From Acidobacteriota bacterium (lineage in GTDB: Bacteria > Acidobacteriota > Polarisedimenticolia > Gp22-AA2), in the NCBI GenBank assembly GCA_027297005.1, contig JAPUIN010000092.1, positions 1-11,065 on the forward strand: a stretch of 11,065 bases of DNA, given 5' to 3'. This document shows, piece by piece, positions 1 through 6,797 of this stretch; position 1 is the stretch's first letter; every line of letters begins with the position of its first letter. Position numbers and translations under genes: made by a program. The notes beneath the pieces are model-generated. The model ran no database searches. It was not told where the DNA came from and saw only the letters and a list, made by a program, of their open reading frames with translations.

Positions 1-2
1 GA

Positions 3-158
3 TCCGACATGACGATGCACCCGATCGCGAAGCAGGAAGTGGTCGGGCTGCTCGAGGGCGCGGGGGCGCGGATGGTCGATGTCTCCCCCGACGCCAGTGC
101 CGGCGACGGATGGATCAGCTACCGCTACTGCGCGACGAAACCGCCTTTACCCCGCTGA
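3..158 (+). CDS. C-terminal fragment of a probable SAM-dependent methyltransferase
   Basis: An open frame enters from the left edge and ends at TGA 156-158, leaving 51 residues. The visible part reads MHPIAKQEVVGLLEGAGARM, then a VDV strand, an acidic and glycine-rich turn, and W-I-S-Y-R-Y-C-A-T-K. An EVV-LL---GA-V-DV helix-strand followed by a closing aromatic SYRY strand is what I associate with the last beta-hairpin of class I SAM-dependent methyltransferases. The SAM-binding motifs lie outside the window, so this is recognition from a short tail only. The 3' end overlaps the convergent neighbour by 12 bp. It could be another Rossmann-like enzyme. Confidence 0.45.
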   Translation, partial: SDMTMHPIAKQEVVGLLEGAGARMVDVSPDASAGDGWISYRYCATKPPLPR

Positions 159-1499
159 CAACTCGTCCGCGAGCAGGCGCAGGAAGAGGCCGACATCGGT
201 GACGACGCCGATCGTCTGGGCGGAGCCGCGGTCGGAAAGTTTAGTCACGACGGCCGGGTTGATGTCGACGCAGATCGTCTGCACCCAGGCCGGGATCATG
301 TTGCCGACCCCGATCGAGTGCAGCATCGTGCCGAGCATCAGGACGACGCGGGTGTCACGCAGGAGTTCGGCGTACTGCTCCTGGGCGCGGATGAGATCCA
401 TGACGGTGTCCGGCATCGGCCCGTCGTCACGGATGCTGCCAGCCAGGACGAACGGCACGCGTTTCTTCACGCACTCGTACATCACCCCCGAGAGCAGGAT
501 GCCCTGGCCAACCGCCGCAGCGATCGACCCCGCCCGCCGGATCGTGTTGATCGCGCGCATGTGATTGCGGTGCCCCTCGGTGACCGGGATGCCGGTGTCG
601 AGGTGGACGCCGAGCGACGTCCCGTACAGCGCCCGTTCGATGTCGTGCACGGCGAGGGCGTTACCGCTGAGAATGGCATCGATGTACCCGTCTCTCAGGA
701 TCCGCCCGAGGTGCTCGCCGCCGCCGGTGTGCACGACGACCGGGCCGGGGACCGCCACGATCCGCCCCCGCTCATTCTTGATCTCCTTCATCAGGCGGGC
801 GATCCCCGCCACCGTCAACTCGACCCGTTTCTCAGACGAGACGTCGCTCGCCATGAAGACGAAATCCTCGCGCTCGCGCTTCTTGAAGGGCGGGAAGACT
901 TCGACGCCGTCGTGCCCGCAGACGACCCGATCCCCCCGGCGCACGTCACGCAGTCCGGTACAGATGGCCCGGCCGTTCCTGACGACGAGGCAGGCGTCCA
1001 TCCGCTGCCCCTCGACGTCGATCTCGCGGCCGCCGACGCGTACCACCGTCCGGTAATTGGTCGTGGAGTAAAAATCATCCGGGACGGTGCCGTTCTTGCT
1101 GGACGGCTTCAGGACGGAGTCGGCCGAATCCTTCGGGTGGCAGCCGAGATCGATCAGGTTGTCGAGGATCCGATCGAAACTCGCCGCGTCTGACGCCTTG
1201 ACCGTGAATTCGACCGTCGAGAAATCCTGCACCGTGCGCCCGATGTCGAACCGATGCAGGTCGTACGATCCACCGTTCTCGACGACGACGCTGAGGAATC
1301 GGGACATCAGCCCCGAATCGATCAGATGTCCGGTCGCCAGGAAGCGGCGCGGGCGGGGACCCTCATGGTGGCGCTCAGCGACGCCGCGTGGCGGTCGTCG
1401 GCTCGCGTCCCGGGCGGGAGGGCGCCGCGCCGGTACGCGCCGGTCGCTCGCGGTCTTCCGGCCTCCGCGACGCTTCGTCCTCCGCCCTTTCGTGCTCAC
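147..1499 (-). CDS. TIGR00300 / LOR-SDH domain protein (archaeal-type ornithine cyclodeaminase-like)
   Basis: Residues 51-450 match the TIGR00300 family as I know it. They begin with RRFLATGHLIDSGLMSRFL and a VENGG strand, continue through a central VPGPVVVHTGGGEHLGRIL segment and GVHLDTGIPVTEGHRNHMRAIN, and end in VQTICVDINPAVVTKLSDRG. The family includes the NAD-dependent ornithine cyclodeaminase of methanogens (ornithine to proline plus ammonia) and the C-terminal half of the cyanobacterial arginine-degrading enzyme ArgZ/AgrE. The ArgZ dihydrolase half is absent here. A cytoplasmic role in arginine/ornithine breakdown is therefore likely but not proven. The GTG start at 1497-1499 has only a weak GAGG 5 nt upstream. 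It adds about 50 residues dominated by Arg and Pro before the conserved domain, and no in-frame ATG, GTG or TTG lies between. The next possible start, Met65, would remove the conserved first strand. Confidence 0.85.
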   Translation of the reverse strand: MSTKGRRTKRRGGRKTASDRRVPARRPPARDASRRPPRGVAERHHEGPRPRRFLATGHLIDSGLMSRFLSVVVENGGSYDLHRFDIGRTVQDFSTVEFTVKASDAASFDRILDNLIDLGCHPKDSADSVLKPSSKNGTVPDDFYSTTNYRTVVRVGGREIDVEGQRMDACLVVRNGRAICTGLRDVRRGDRVVCGHDGVEVFPPFKKREREDFVFMASDVSSEKRVELTVAGIARLMKEIKNERGRIVAVPGPVVVHTGGGEHLGRILRDGYIDAILSGNALAVHDIERALYGTSLGVHLDTGIPVTEGHRNHMRAINTIRRAGSIAAAVGQGILLSGVMYECVKKRVPFVLAGSIRDDGPMPDTVMDLIRAQEQYAELLRDTRVVLMLGTMLHSIGVGNMIPAWVQTICVDINPAVVTKLSDRGSAQTIGVVTDVGLFLRLLADELSAG

Positions 1500-1586
1500 G
1501 ACCGCCTCGTCGCCGCTCTCACGGCGAATCGCATTCCGGCATCTTGACTGGAGTCGCGCGCGCGTCGCGCTGGTGGTCCGGCATTT

Positions 1587-1613
1587 GGGCGCGCATATTC
1601 ACCTGACGCGCCC
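1587..1613 (-). terminator. GC-rich hairpin between the cold-shock gene and the TIGR00300 gene
   Basis: A 7-bp perfect stem (GGGCGCG / CGCGCCC) encloses a 13-nt loop, 45 bases after the cold-shock gene stop. On the minus strand it is followed by AAATGCC, not a U-tract, so it is not a classical intrinsic terminator. It could attenuate read-through or simply stabilise the cold-shock mRNA 3' end. The rest of the 158-base gap shows no convincing promoter for the downstream gene. Confidence 0.3.
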
Positions 1614-1657
1614 TACATGGGGGTGCACATGCCGGTTGATCTGGGCGGAAGGTTCGC

Positions 1658-1888
1658 CTATTCGGACGGGGCGTCGTCGCCGCCGCCAGAGGCTTCCCTG
1701 ACGTTGGCGGCTCGAACACCCTTGGGTCCTTGCTCGACCTCGAAGTCGACGCTCGTCCCCTGCTCGAGATCATCGAAGTTGAGACCGACCAGACCCGAAC
1801 GATGGAAGAAGACATCCTTCCCATCGTTACCGCGGATAAATCCGAATCCGCGATCACGAACGACCTTCGCTACTGTACCGCGCGCCAT
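1658..1888 (-). CDS. csp: Cold-shock domain protein (CspA family)
   Basis: A 76-residue protein that is almost entirely one cold-shock domain. The RNP1-like motif RGFGFI is at about residues 13-18 and RNP2-like DVFFH at 25-29, the aromatic RNA-binding face of the five-stranded OB fold. Family members bind single-stranded RNA/DNA and act as RNA chaperones in the cytoplasm. The C-terminal EASGGGDDAPSE is a short acidic, Gly-rich tail beyond the usual end of about 68 residues. The ATG at 1886-1888 has GGAG 7 nt upstream and a sigma70-like promoter. The predicted leader of about 40 nt is much shorter than the long cold-inducible leader of E. coli cspA, so cold regulation of that type is not supported. 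The domain is ancient and common, and paralogues are likely elsewhere in the genome. Confidence 0.95.
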   Translation of the reverse strand: MARGTVAKVVRDRGFGFIRGNDGKDVFFHRSGLVGLNFDDLEQGTSVDFEVEQGPKGVRAANVREASGGGDDAPSE

Positions 1889-1895
1889 CCTGTAA

Positions 1896-1899
1896 CTCC
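1896..1899 (-). promoter_or_regulatory. Ribosome binding site of the cold-shock gene
   Basis: GGAG lies 7 nt before the ATG at 1888. It supports that start and is one of the few clear Shine-Dalgarno sequences in the window. Confidence 0.7.
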
Positions 1900-1934
1900 A
1901 CGAAAACTATGAAGGAAAAGCACTTGTTTCCGCC

Positions 1935-1964
1935 ACTGTAGGATCCGCGCGGCAATCCTGTCAA
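1935..1964 (-). promoter_or_regulatory. Sigma70-like promoter of the cold-shock gene
   Basis: On the minus strand TTGACA (1959-1964, perfect -35) is followed after 18 nt by TACAGT (1935-1940, 4 of 6 to TATAAT). Transcription would start near 1928 and give a leader of about 40 nt. The promoter lies in the 163-base gap downstream of the DUF255 gene, so the cold-shock gene is probably an independent unit. Confidence 0.6.
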
Positions 1965-2051
1965 GAGCGGGCCATCCTGAGGTATCCCGCGGCTGGCTGG
2001 GGCTGTCTCTAGCGGCGCCCCCGCGGGGACCGCGCTGGAACGGAGGACCGT

Positions 2052-4184
2052 TCAGCGGGCTGGGGGGTTCGGGGGGGACGCGAGAGCCCGGCTCATCTCA
2101 GCGGGGGTGGCGACCGGCGCCTTGCAGGCGCCCGACTCGCAGACGTAGGCGAGCGGCTTGCCGTCGCGCGGTTTTTTTCCGTCGAGGAGCGGGAGGATCG
2201 TTGCGGCGCTCGCGTCATCCGGGTCGGCGAGTGCGATCACCGCGTTCGGCTGATAGTCATTCCTGAACGCCTGCAGGAATGGGAAGGTCGCCGGGTCGCC
2301 CGGCCGGCCCGCGATGACAACCTCCCTGATGCCGCCGAGGTACTGGTCGAGGGCGCAGAGCATCTGGCCGAAGGCCGACGGGAACTTCTCGATCGTGTCC
2401 CGGTAGAGCCGGAATGTCGCTTCGACGGTCTTCAGGAGATTCGTATCGCCCGTCAGCGCCGCGAGGCGCGGCAGGGCGAACGCCGCCATCGAGGCGCCGG
2501 CCGGCGTCGCGCCGTCGTTGCTCTCGCGCCGCCGCGCGATCAGCGCTTCGTGGTCCTTCGGGGTCAGGTAGAGGCCACCGTCCGACTCGTCGGCGAAGAG
2601 ATCGATCATCTGCGTCGTGAGACCGCGTGCCTCCTCCACCCAGACCGGCTCGAACGTCGCTTCGTAGAGATCGAGAAGAGCCGCGATCAGGTTGGCATAG
2701 TCAGGCAGCAGGGCGGCGTGTCGTGCCTCACCTTCCGTATAGGAGTGGAGCAGCCGTCCGTCCTTCCGCATCTTGTCGAGAATGAGTCGCGCCGCCCTCC
2801 GCGCCGCCTCGAGGTATCGTTCCTCACGGAGCGTCCGGCCTCCCTCGGCGAGCGCCGAAATGACAAGCGCATTCCAGTCGGCCAGTGATTTGTCGTCGCG
2901 ACCGGGACGCACGCGCTTCTCCCGCTCCCGCAGCAACTTCGCCTTCGCGCCGGCGAGCCGCAGTCGGATCTCCGCTTCGTCGGTGCTCAGATCGCGCGCC
3001 TCTTCCACAATGGAGCGGCGCAGGTGCAGGATGCTGGCGCCGTGCTCGAAGTTCCCCACCGACGTCACACCGTAGATACCGCAAAGCATTGCCGCTTCCT
3101 GCTTGCCGAGGACCTCTTCGATCTCAGCCGGCTTCCAGACGTAGTATTTCCCCTCCACCCCTTCGCTGTCGGCGTCGAGGGCCGAGTAGAACCCGCCTTC
3201 CGGTGAGGTCATCTCTCGCAGGATCCAGTCGAGCGTCTCGGCCGCCACGCTCCGGTAGAAGGTGGCGGTCACCTGGCCCCCCTCCCGCAGCGCGGGCGAA
3301 ACGGGGAGCGGAGCGACGGCGCGCGACGCCTCCAGATAGACCCGGGCGAGCAGCGCGTTGTCGTACAGCATCTTCTCGAAATGCGGCACGAGCCAGCGGG
3401 CGTCGACCGAGTAGCGGTGAAACCCGCCGCCGAGATGATCGTAGATGCCACCGCGCGCCATCTTGTCGAGACTGATGACCGCCATCCGAAGTGCTTCGGG
3501 GTTCGCGGTCGTTTTGTGATAACGAAGCAGGAAGGAAATGTCGGTGCTGTGCGGAAACTTCGGCGCGTCCCCGAAGCCTCCGTCCTGGTTGTCGAACCGT
3601 CCCGCCAGATCGCCGAACGCCCGATTCAGGAGCGCCGGTCCCGGGACCTGCGCGGAGGGGGACATCTTCGAGAGATTGCGAATCCGCTCCGTCACTTCAT
3701 TGGAGACCTTGGTCACCTCGTCGCGCTTCTCGCGCCACGCCTCGCTGATCGACTGCAGGACCTGCGCAAATCCCGGCCGCCCCATGCGCGCGTCGGGCGG
3801 GAAGTAGGTGCCGGCGAAGAACGGTTTGAGATCCGGAGTCAGGAAGACCGAGTTCGGCCACCCTCCCTGCCCGCTCAGCATCTGCGTCGCCGCCATGTAG
3901 ATGTCGTCGATGTCGGGGCGCTCCTCGCGATCGACCTTGATGTTGACGAAATTCTCGTTCATCAGCGCGGCGATTTTGGCATTCTCGAACGACTCGCGCT
4001 CCATGACGTGACACCAGTGGCAGGAGGAGTAGCCGATCGACAGGAAGATCGGCCGGTTCTCGGCACGGGCGCGCGCGAGCGCCTCCTTACCCCAGGGATA
4101 CCAATCCACGGGGTTATGGGCATGCTGCCGAAGATACGGGCTGGTCTCCCGGGCGAGCCGGTTCGTGGGATGTTCCTTGGACAT
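2052..4184 (-). CDS. DUF255 thioredoxin-fold protein (YyaL/SPATA20 family)
   Basis: A 710-residue protein of normal family length. The N-terminal block [21 protein letters not shown] and the redox-like motif SSCHWCHVM (CHWC at residues 55-58) mark the thioredoxin-like Thioredox_DUF255 domain, ending near residue 165. The rest resembles the (alpha/alpha)6-barrel of the N-acylglucosamine 2-epimerase/cellobiose epimerase fold, with [20 protein letters not shown] around residue 250 and [14 protein letters not shown] close to the C-terminus. The family is found from bacteria to man; its biochemical role is unsettled, and I assign none. There is no signal peptide, so it is presumably cytoplasmic. 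The start is fixed by conserved residues beginning by about residue 9, yet no Shine-Dalgarno sequence precedes the ATG. The gene is 85 nt downstream of the FHA gene and may have its own promoter. An A7 run occurs late in the coding strand (2172-2178). Confidence 0.93.
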   Translation of the reverse strand: MSKEHPTNRLARETSPYLRQHAHNPVDWYPWGKEALARARAENRPIFLSIGYSSCHWCHVMERESFENAKIAALMNENFVNIKVDREERPDIDDIYMAATQMLSGQGGWPNSVFLTPDLKPFFAGTYFPPDARMGRPGFAQVLQSISEAWREKRDEVTKVSNEVTERIRNLSKMSPSAQVPGPALLNRAFGDLAGRFDNQDGGFGDAPKFPHSTDISFLLRYHKTTANPEALRMAVISLDKMARGGIYDHLGGGFHRYSVDARWLVPHFEKMLYDNALLARVYLEASRAVAPLPVSPALREGGQVTATFYRSVAAETLDWILREMTSPEGGFYSALDADSEGVEGKYYVWKPAEIEEVLGKQEAAMLCGIYGVTSVGNFEHGASILHLRRSIVEEARDLSTDEAEIRLRLAGAKAKLLREREKRVRPGRDDKSLADWNALVISALAEGGRTLREERYLEAARRAARLILDKMRKDGRLLHSYTEGEARHAALLPDYANLIAALLDLYEATFEPVWVEEARGLTTQMIDLFADESDGGLYLTPKDHEALIARRRESNDGATPAGASMAAFALPRLAALTGDTNLLKTVEATFRLYRDTIEKFPSAFGQMLCALDQYLGGIREVVIAGRPGDPATFPFLQAFRNDYQPNAVIALADPDDASAATILPLLDGKKPRDGKPLAYVCESGACKAPVATPAEMSRALASPPNPPAR

Positions 4185-4269
4185 GAGCAGAAGAGACTAT
4201 CCGACACAAGGGGACAGCGCAACCTGAGCCGCACCGCGGGACGCGCCGGCGACCGGGGAAGACGGGGAA

Positions 4270-4881
4270 CTACTTCTCTACTGGGACCGGTTCATCAAAC
4301 ACCGTGAAACGAAGCGTGGTGTTCCCCACCCGAATCAGATCATTGTGCTGGATGTTGCGCCTGGTGAGGCGGATGCCGTTCACGAAGGTGCCGTTGCGGC
4401 TGGCCAGGTCGGTGACGGCGTACTGATCGGCCCGTACGATGATGATCGAGGCGTGTTTGCGCGAGATCTTCTCATCATCCAGGATGATGTCGCAGTCCCG
4501 ACGGCCCACGGTGTACGTCCCGATGCCGGTGATATCAAACGTTCGGCCGGCGTCGGACCCCTCCATGATCGTCAGGTGGATTGATTTCCCGCCCATCGCG
4601 GATGGCTTGCGGAGCATCTTCTGTGCAGACGATTCGAGGACGGTCTCCTCGATCGCCTCCTGCGACCCCATGAGCACCATCGCAGCATCGGGGATTTCGG
4701 CCTCGATGCAGACGATCGACCCCGCGGGTGCGGGTGCGCCCGGCATCTGGATACCGCTCGGCCTCGGCTTCGCCGGCGGCTTTGGCCGGGGCTGCGGGAT
4801 CTCCTTGCGGATCATGTAAACGACAGGTTCGCTGTTCCGGTTGCTCGACTTCGTGGCGGCGTTCCCGCTTATCATGCTCAT
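4270..4881 (-). CDS. FHA-domain protein, partner of the upstream Ser/Thr kinase
   Basis: A C-terminal forkhead-associated domain spans about residues 99-195 counted from the chosen start. It has the core TVGRR, SRKHA and the SRNGTFVNG turn, the phosphothreonine-binding set of Gly-Arg, Ser, His and Asn-Gly. The first 100 residues are probably disordered: a Pro/Lys-rich stretch (PQPRPKPPAKPRP), then a segment with EETVLESS about 20 residues before the domain. The Thr there could be a kinase target, by analogy with the ETT motif of GarA/OdhI. The protein is soluble. I chose the ATG at 4879-4881 because GGGAGG lies 5 nt upstream. The frame stays open to a GTG at 4947, which would overlap the kinase stop by 16 bp but has no ribosome site; ATG 4905 is another option. 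It is co-oriented with the kinase gene and probably co-transcribed, which suggests kinase-reader coupling. Confidence 0.88.
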   Translation of the reverse strand: MSMISGNAATKSSNRNSEPVVYMIRKEIPQPRPKPPAKPRPSGIQMPGAPAPAGSIVCIEAEIPDAAMVLMGSQEAIEETVLESSAQKMLRKPSAMGGKSIHLTIMEGSDAGRTFDITGIGTYTVGRRDCDIILDDEKISRKHASIIIVRADQYAVTDLASRNGTFVNGIRLTRRNIQHNDLIRVGNTTLRFTVFDEPVPVEK

Positions 4882-4886
4882 CATCG

Positions 4887-4892
4887 CCTCCC
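4887..4892 (-). promoter_or_regulatory. Ribosome binding site deciding the FHA gene start
   Basis: GGGAGG stands 5 nt before the ATG at 4881 (2 nt before an adjacent in-frame ATG at 4884 and 11 nt before one at 4875). No comparable site precedes the upstream GTG at 4947, so the shorter protein of 204 residues is favoured. Confidence 0.6.
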
Positions 4893-4931
4893 ATTGGACA
4901 ATCATCTTGTGCCCCGGGTCTGGAAGTTCCT

Positions 4932-6551
4932 CTACGGGGATGTCCACTCGAGGGTCATCGGTCTCTGCTTGCGATTGCGTTGCTCAATCTTCAGAACGGT
5001 CAACTCGTCTGGATCGATGGTTCCGTCGATCCTCGAGCGGGCGCGCATCTCACCCATCTCACCCAGGATCTGCACCTCGATCCCCTGGTGTCCCGCCGGG
5101 ATCGACAGCAACTGGCTGAACGATCCAGAGGCCTCGCCTGGCGGCGCATCGAACGGTTTCGAGAGGGCGGTCTTCCCTCCGACGACGATGATCAGGCGGC
5201 CCGACTCGAGTCGATGATCGAGTTCGATCCTGAGCTTCGCCGTCCCTTCCGATGCCGAGTGAGCGGATGGCGGGAGAAAATCGAGGAGATCGTCCCCCTC
5301 CAGGCCACCCGTAGCGGGAATTGATCCTGCAGGGGTCTCCGTCGTCTCGCCCGATCCGATCCGCAGCATTCCGCCGATCACCCCAAGCGGGCCGGTCACG
5401 CCCGATCCCGAGGGAGCCGGGCCGTTCCGTTCGGCAGCGTGCGCCCTCGTCACCATTTGTCCGAGCGGCCCGCGCAGGAGCAGGTTGATGCCGACGTTGA
5501 ACAGCACGAAGGTCAGAGCCAGCCCGCCCAGGAGAGCGGCGAGGCGCCACTGGTTGTTGAGGGTGAACCACGGAGAGGGCGTCCGGTGGGCGCGCGGCAC
5601 GACGGGCGGAAGTGTACCGGTGGTCGCGTCGATCTCCTTGATGGACTCCTTCCCCGGAGTCTCGATCACGCCCGATATCTCGAGCGCGATCAGCGCCTCC
5701 ATCATTTCACGGCCAGACTGGTAGCGACCCGCTGGGTCCTTGCTGAGCGCTTTGTCCATAATGGCGTCGAACTGGGCCGGCAGGGAGGGAATCACCTCGG
5801 TCACCCGCTTCGCCGGCTGATTGGAGATGCGATAGAGCACCTCGGACGTGTTGTCCCCCTCGAACGGCGAATGCCCGGTCAGGAGCTGGTACAGGATGAC
5901 ACCGAGCGAGAACAGGTCGGAGCGGCCGTCGACGGCGGCCCCCTGTAACTGCTCCGGAGAGACGAAACCGGGCGAGCCGACGAACTGATTGGTCTGCGTC
6001 AGATCGGAGTCCGGCAGGCGCGCCACACCGAAATCGGTGATCTTCACGTGCCCGTCCTCGCTGATCAGCACGTTCGCCGGCTTGATGTCACGATGCACGA
6101 TGTCGCGGCCGTGCGCATAGTCGAGGGCCGAGGCGATCGGTACGATGAAGCGGATCGCGCGCCAGGCCGGCAACGGAGCTTCGGCGCGGATGATCTGCTT
6201 GAGGTCGTGCCCGGGGACGTGCTCCATGACGATGTATGGCTGGCCCTGGATCGGATCCTGCCCGATATCGTGGACGCCGACGATGTTCGGGTGCTGCAGC
6301 CCGCCGGCCGCCTGCGCCTCGCGCAGGAAGCGCTCGCGGTACTGGCTCGCCTCCTCCTCAGACATGTCGTCCCTCAGCCGGATCACCTTGATCGCGACGT
6401 TGCGGCCGATGACCGGATCGCGGCCAAGATAGACGGTCCCCATCCCGCCCTGGCCGAGGATGTCCTGGATCGTGTAGCGCCCGATCCGCTCCGGCCCGCC
6501 GAACGACCTGGCCCCCTTCTTCTTTTTCTTCCGCCGCTTCTTACCGAACAC
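4932..6551 (-). CDS. Transmembrane Ser/Thr protein kinase (PknB/Hanks type)
   Basis: A 539-residue protein with a full Hanks-type kinase domain at residues 25-290: glycine loop GQGGMGTV (33-40), VAIK lysine 55, helix-C Glu78, catalytic HRDIKPAN with Asp155, DFG 173-175 and SPE 198-200. All catalytic residues are present, and Arg154 makes it an RD kinase likely activated by autophosphorylation; Thr185 and Thr187 lie in the activation loop. A juxtamembrane linker leads to one membrane helix at about 336-359. About 180 residues follow that should be outside the cytoplasmic membrane. They contain no PASTA, WD40 or TPR repeats, only a Gly/Pro/Ser-rich linker and a beta-rich domain of about 110 residues that I do not recognise. 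The N-terminus is extremely basic (KKRRKKKKK at 4-12). The GTG start has GGGAGG 7 nt upstream and a strong promoter. The FHA gene follows directly. Substrates are unknown. Confidence 0.95.
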   Translation of the reverse strand: MFGKKRRKKKKKGARSFGGPERIGRYTIQDILGQGGMGTVYLGRDPVIGRNVAIKVIRLRDDMSEEEASQYRERFLREAQAAGGLQHPNIVGVHDIGQDPIQGQPYIVMEHVPGHDLKQIIRAEAPLPAWRAIRFIVPIASALDYAHGRDIVHRDIKPANVLISEDGHVKITDFGVARLPDSDLTQTNQFVGSPGFVSPEQLQGAAVDGRSDLFSLGVILYQLLTGHSPFEGDNTSEVLYRISNQPAKRVTEVIPSLPAQFDAIMDKALSKDPAGRYQSGREMMEALIALEISGVIETPGKESIKEIDATTGTLPPVVPRAHRTPSPWFTLNNQWRLAALLGGLALTFVLFNVGINLLLRGPLGQMVTRAHAAERNGPAPSGSGVTGPLGVIGGMLRIGSGETTETPAGSIPATGGLEGDDLLDFLPPSAHSASEGTAKLRIELDHRLESGRLIIVVGGKTALSKPFDAPPGEASGSFSQLLSIPAGHQGIEVQILGEMGEMRARSRIDGTIDPDELTVLKIEQRNRKQRPMTLEWTSP

Positions 6552-6558
6552 GACACAT

Positions 6559-6564
6559 CCTCCC
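6559..6564 (-). promoter_or_regulatory. Ribosome binding site of the kinase gene
   Basis: GGGAGG lies 7 nt before the GTG at 6549-6551. It fixes this non-ATG start against an out-of-frame ATG inside the spacer. Confidence 0.7.
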
Positions 6565-6584
6565 GTGTTCTACCGGAACCCCCC

Positions 6585-6612
6585 GGCGCACTGCGCCCGG
6601 ACGGCAATCCGG
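6585..6612 (-). repeat. Two short dyads in the kinase leader
   Basis: GGCGCA-C-TGCGCC (6585-6597) is a near-perfect palindrome. It abuts CCGGA-6 nt-TCCGG (6597-6612), a 5-bp stem with a 6-nt loop at the predicted 5' end of the kinase mRNA. They may be an operator or leader hairpins. Neither has a U-tract. They may also be chance structures in GC-rich DNA. Confidence 0.3.
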
Positions 6613-6616
6613 ACTG

Positions 6617-6646
6617 AATATATGTGTGTGGCGAAACGATGGTCAA
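6617..6646 (-). promoter_or_regulatory. Sigma70-like promoter of the kinase-FHA operon
   Basis: On the minus strand TTGACC (6641-6646, 5 of 6) is followed after 18 nt by TATATT (6617-6622, 5 of 6). This AT-rich patch stands out in its GC-rich surroundings. Transcription would start near 6610, giving a leader of about 58 nt. The site lies in the 246-base gap shared with the divergent E1 gene, where no equally good plus-strand promoter was found. Confidence 0.6.
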
Positions 6647-6797
6647 GCCGGAAAGCCTTGCTGGGTGTGTGTTTTCAGCGATCGTGGAAACCCTGGATCG
6701 TCATCCTCATGGCGTTCCCGGACCGGATCTGTCCATTCTCCGGTCTCACGGGACCGCGGCTGGCGTTTTCCGGGGGGCCGATGTACGATTCGTGGTC

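Noticed and set aside
318..1193. Long plus-strand open frame opposite the TIGR00300 gene
   Set aside because: Codon-aligned antisense shadow with His/Asp/Arg-rich low-complexity translation. The minus-strand protein is a recognised family.
1981..2051. Possible terminator after the DUF255 gene, around the CCCCGCGGGG palindrome
   Set aside because: The palindrome leaves no room for a loop and has no following T-tract. Nothing supports a terminator over chance in GC-rich DNA.
3381..4307. 308-codon plus-strand frame opposite the DUF255 gene
   Set aside because: Also codon-aligned antisense, with no domain and no ribosome site. The sense gene is full length and conserved.
6624..6797. Upstream extension of the E1 reading frame (58 codons)
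   Set aside because: The ATG at 6624 lies 2 bases from the kinase -10 box and encodes no family-like sequence. Homology begins just after ATG 6798.
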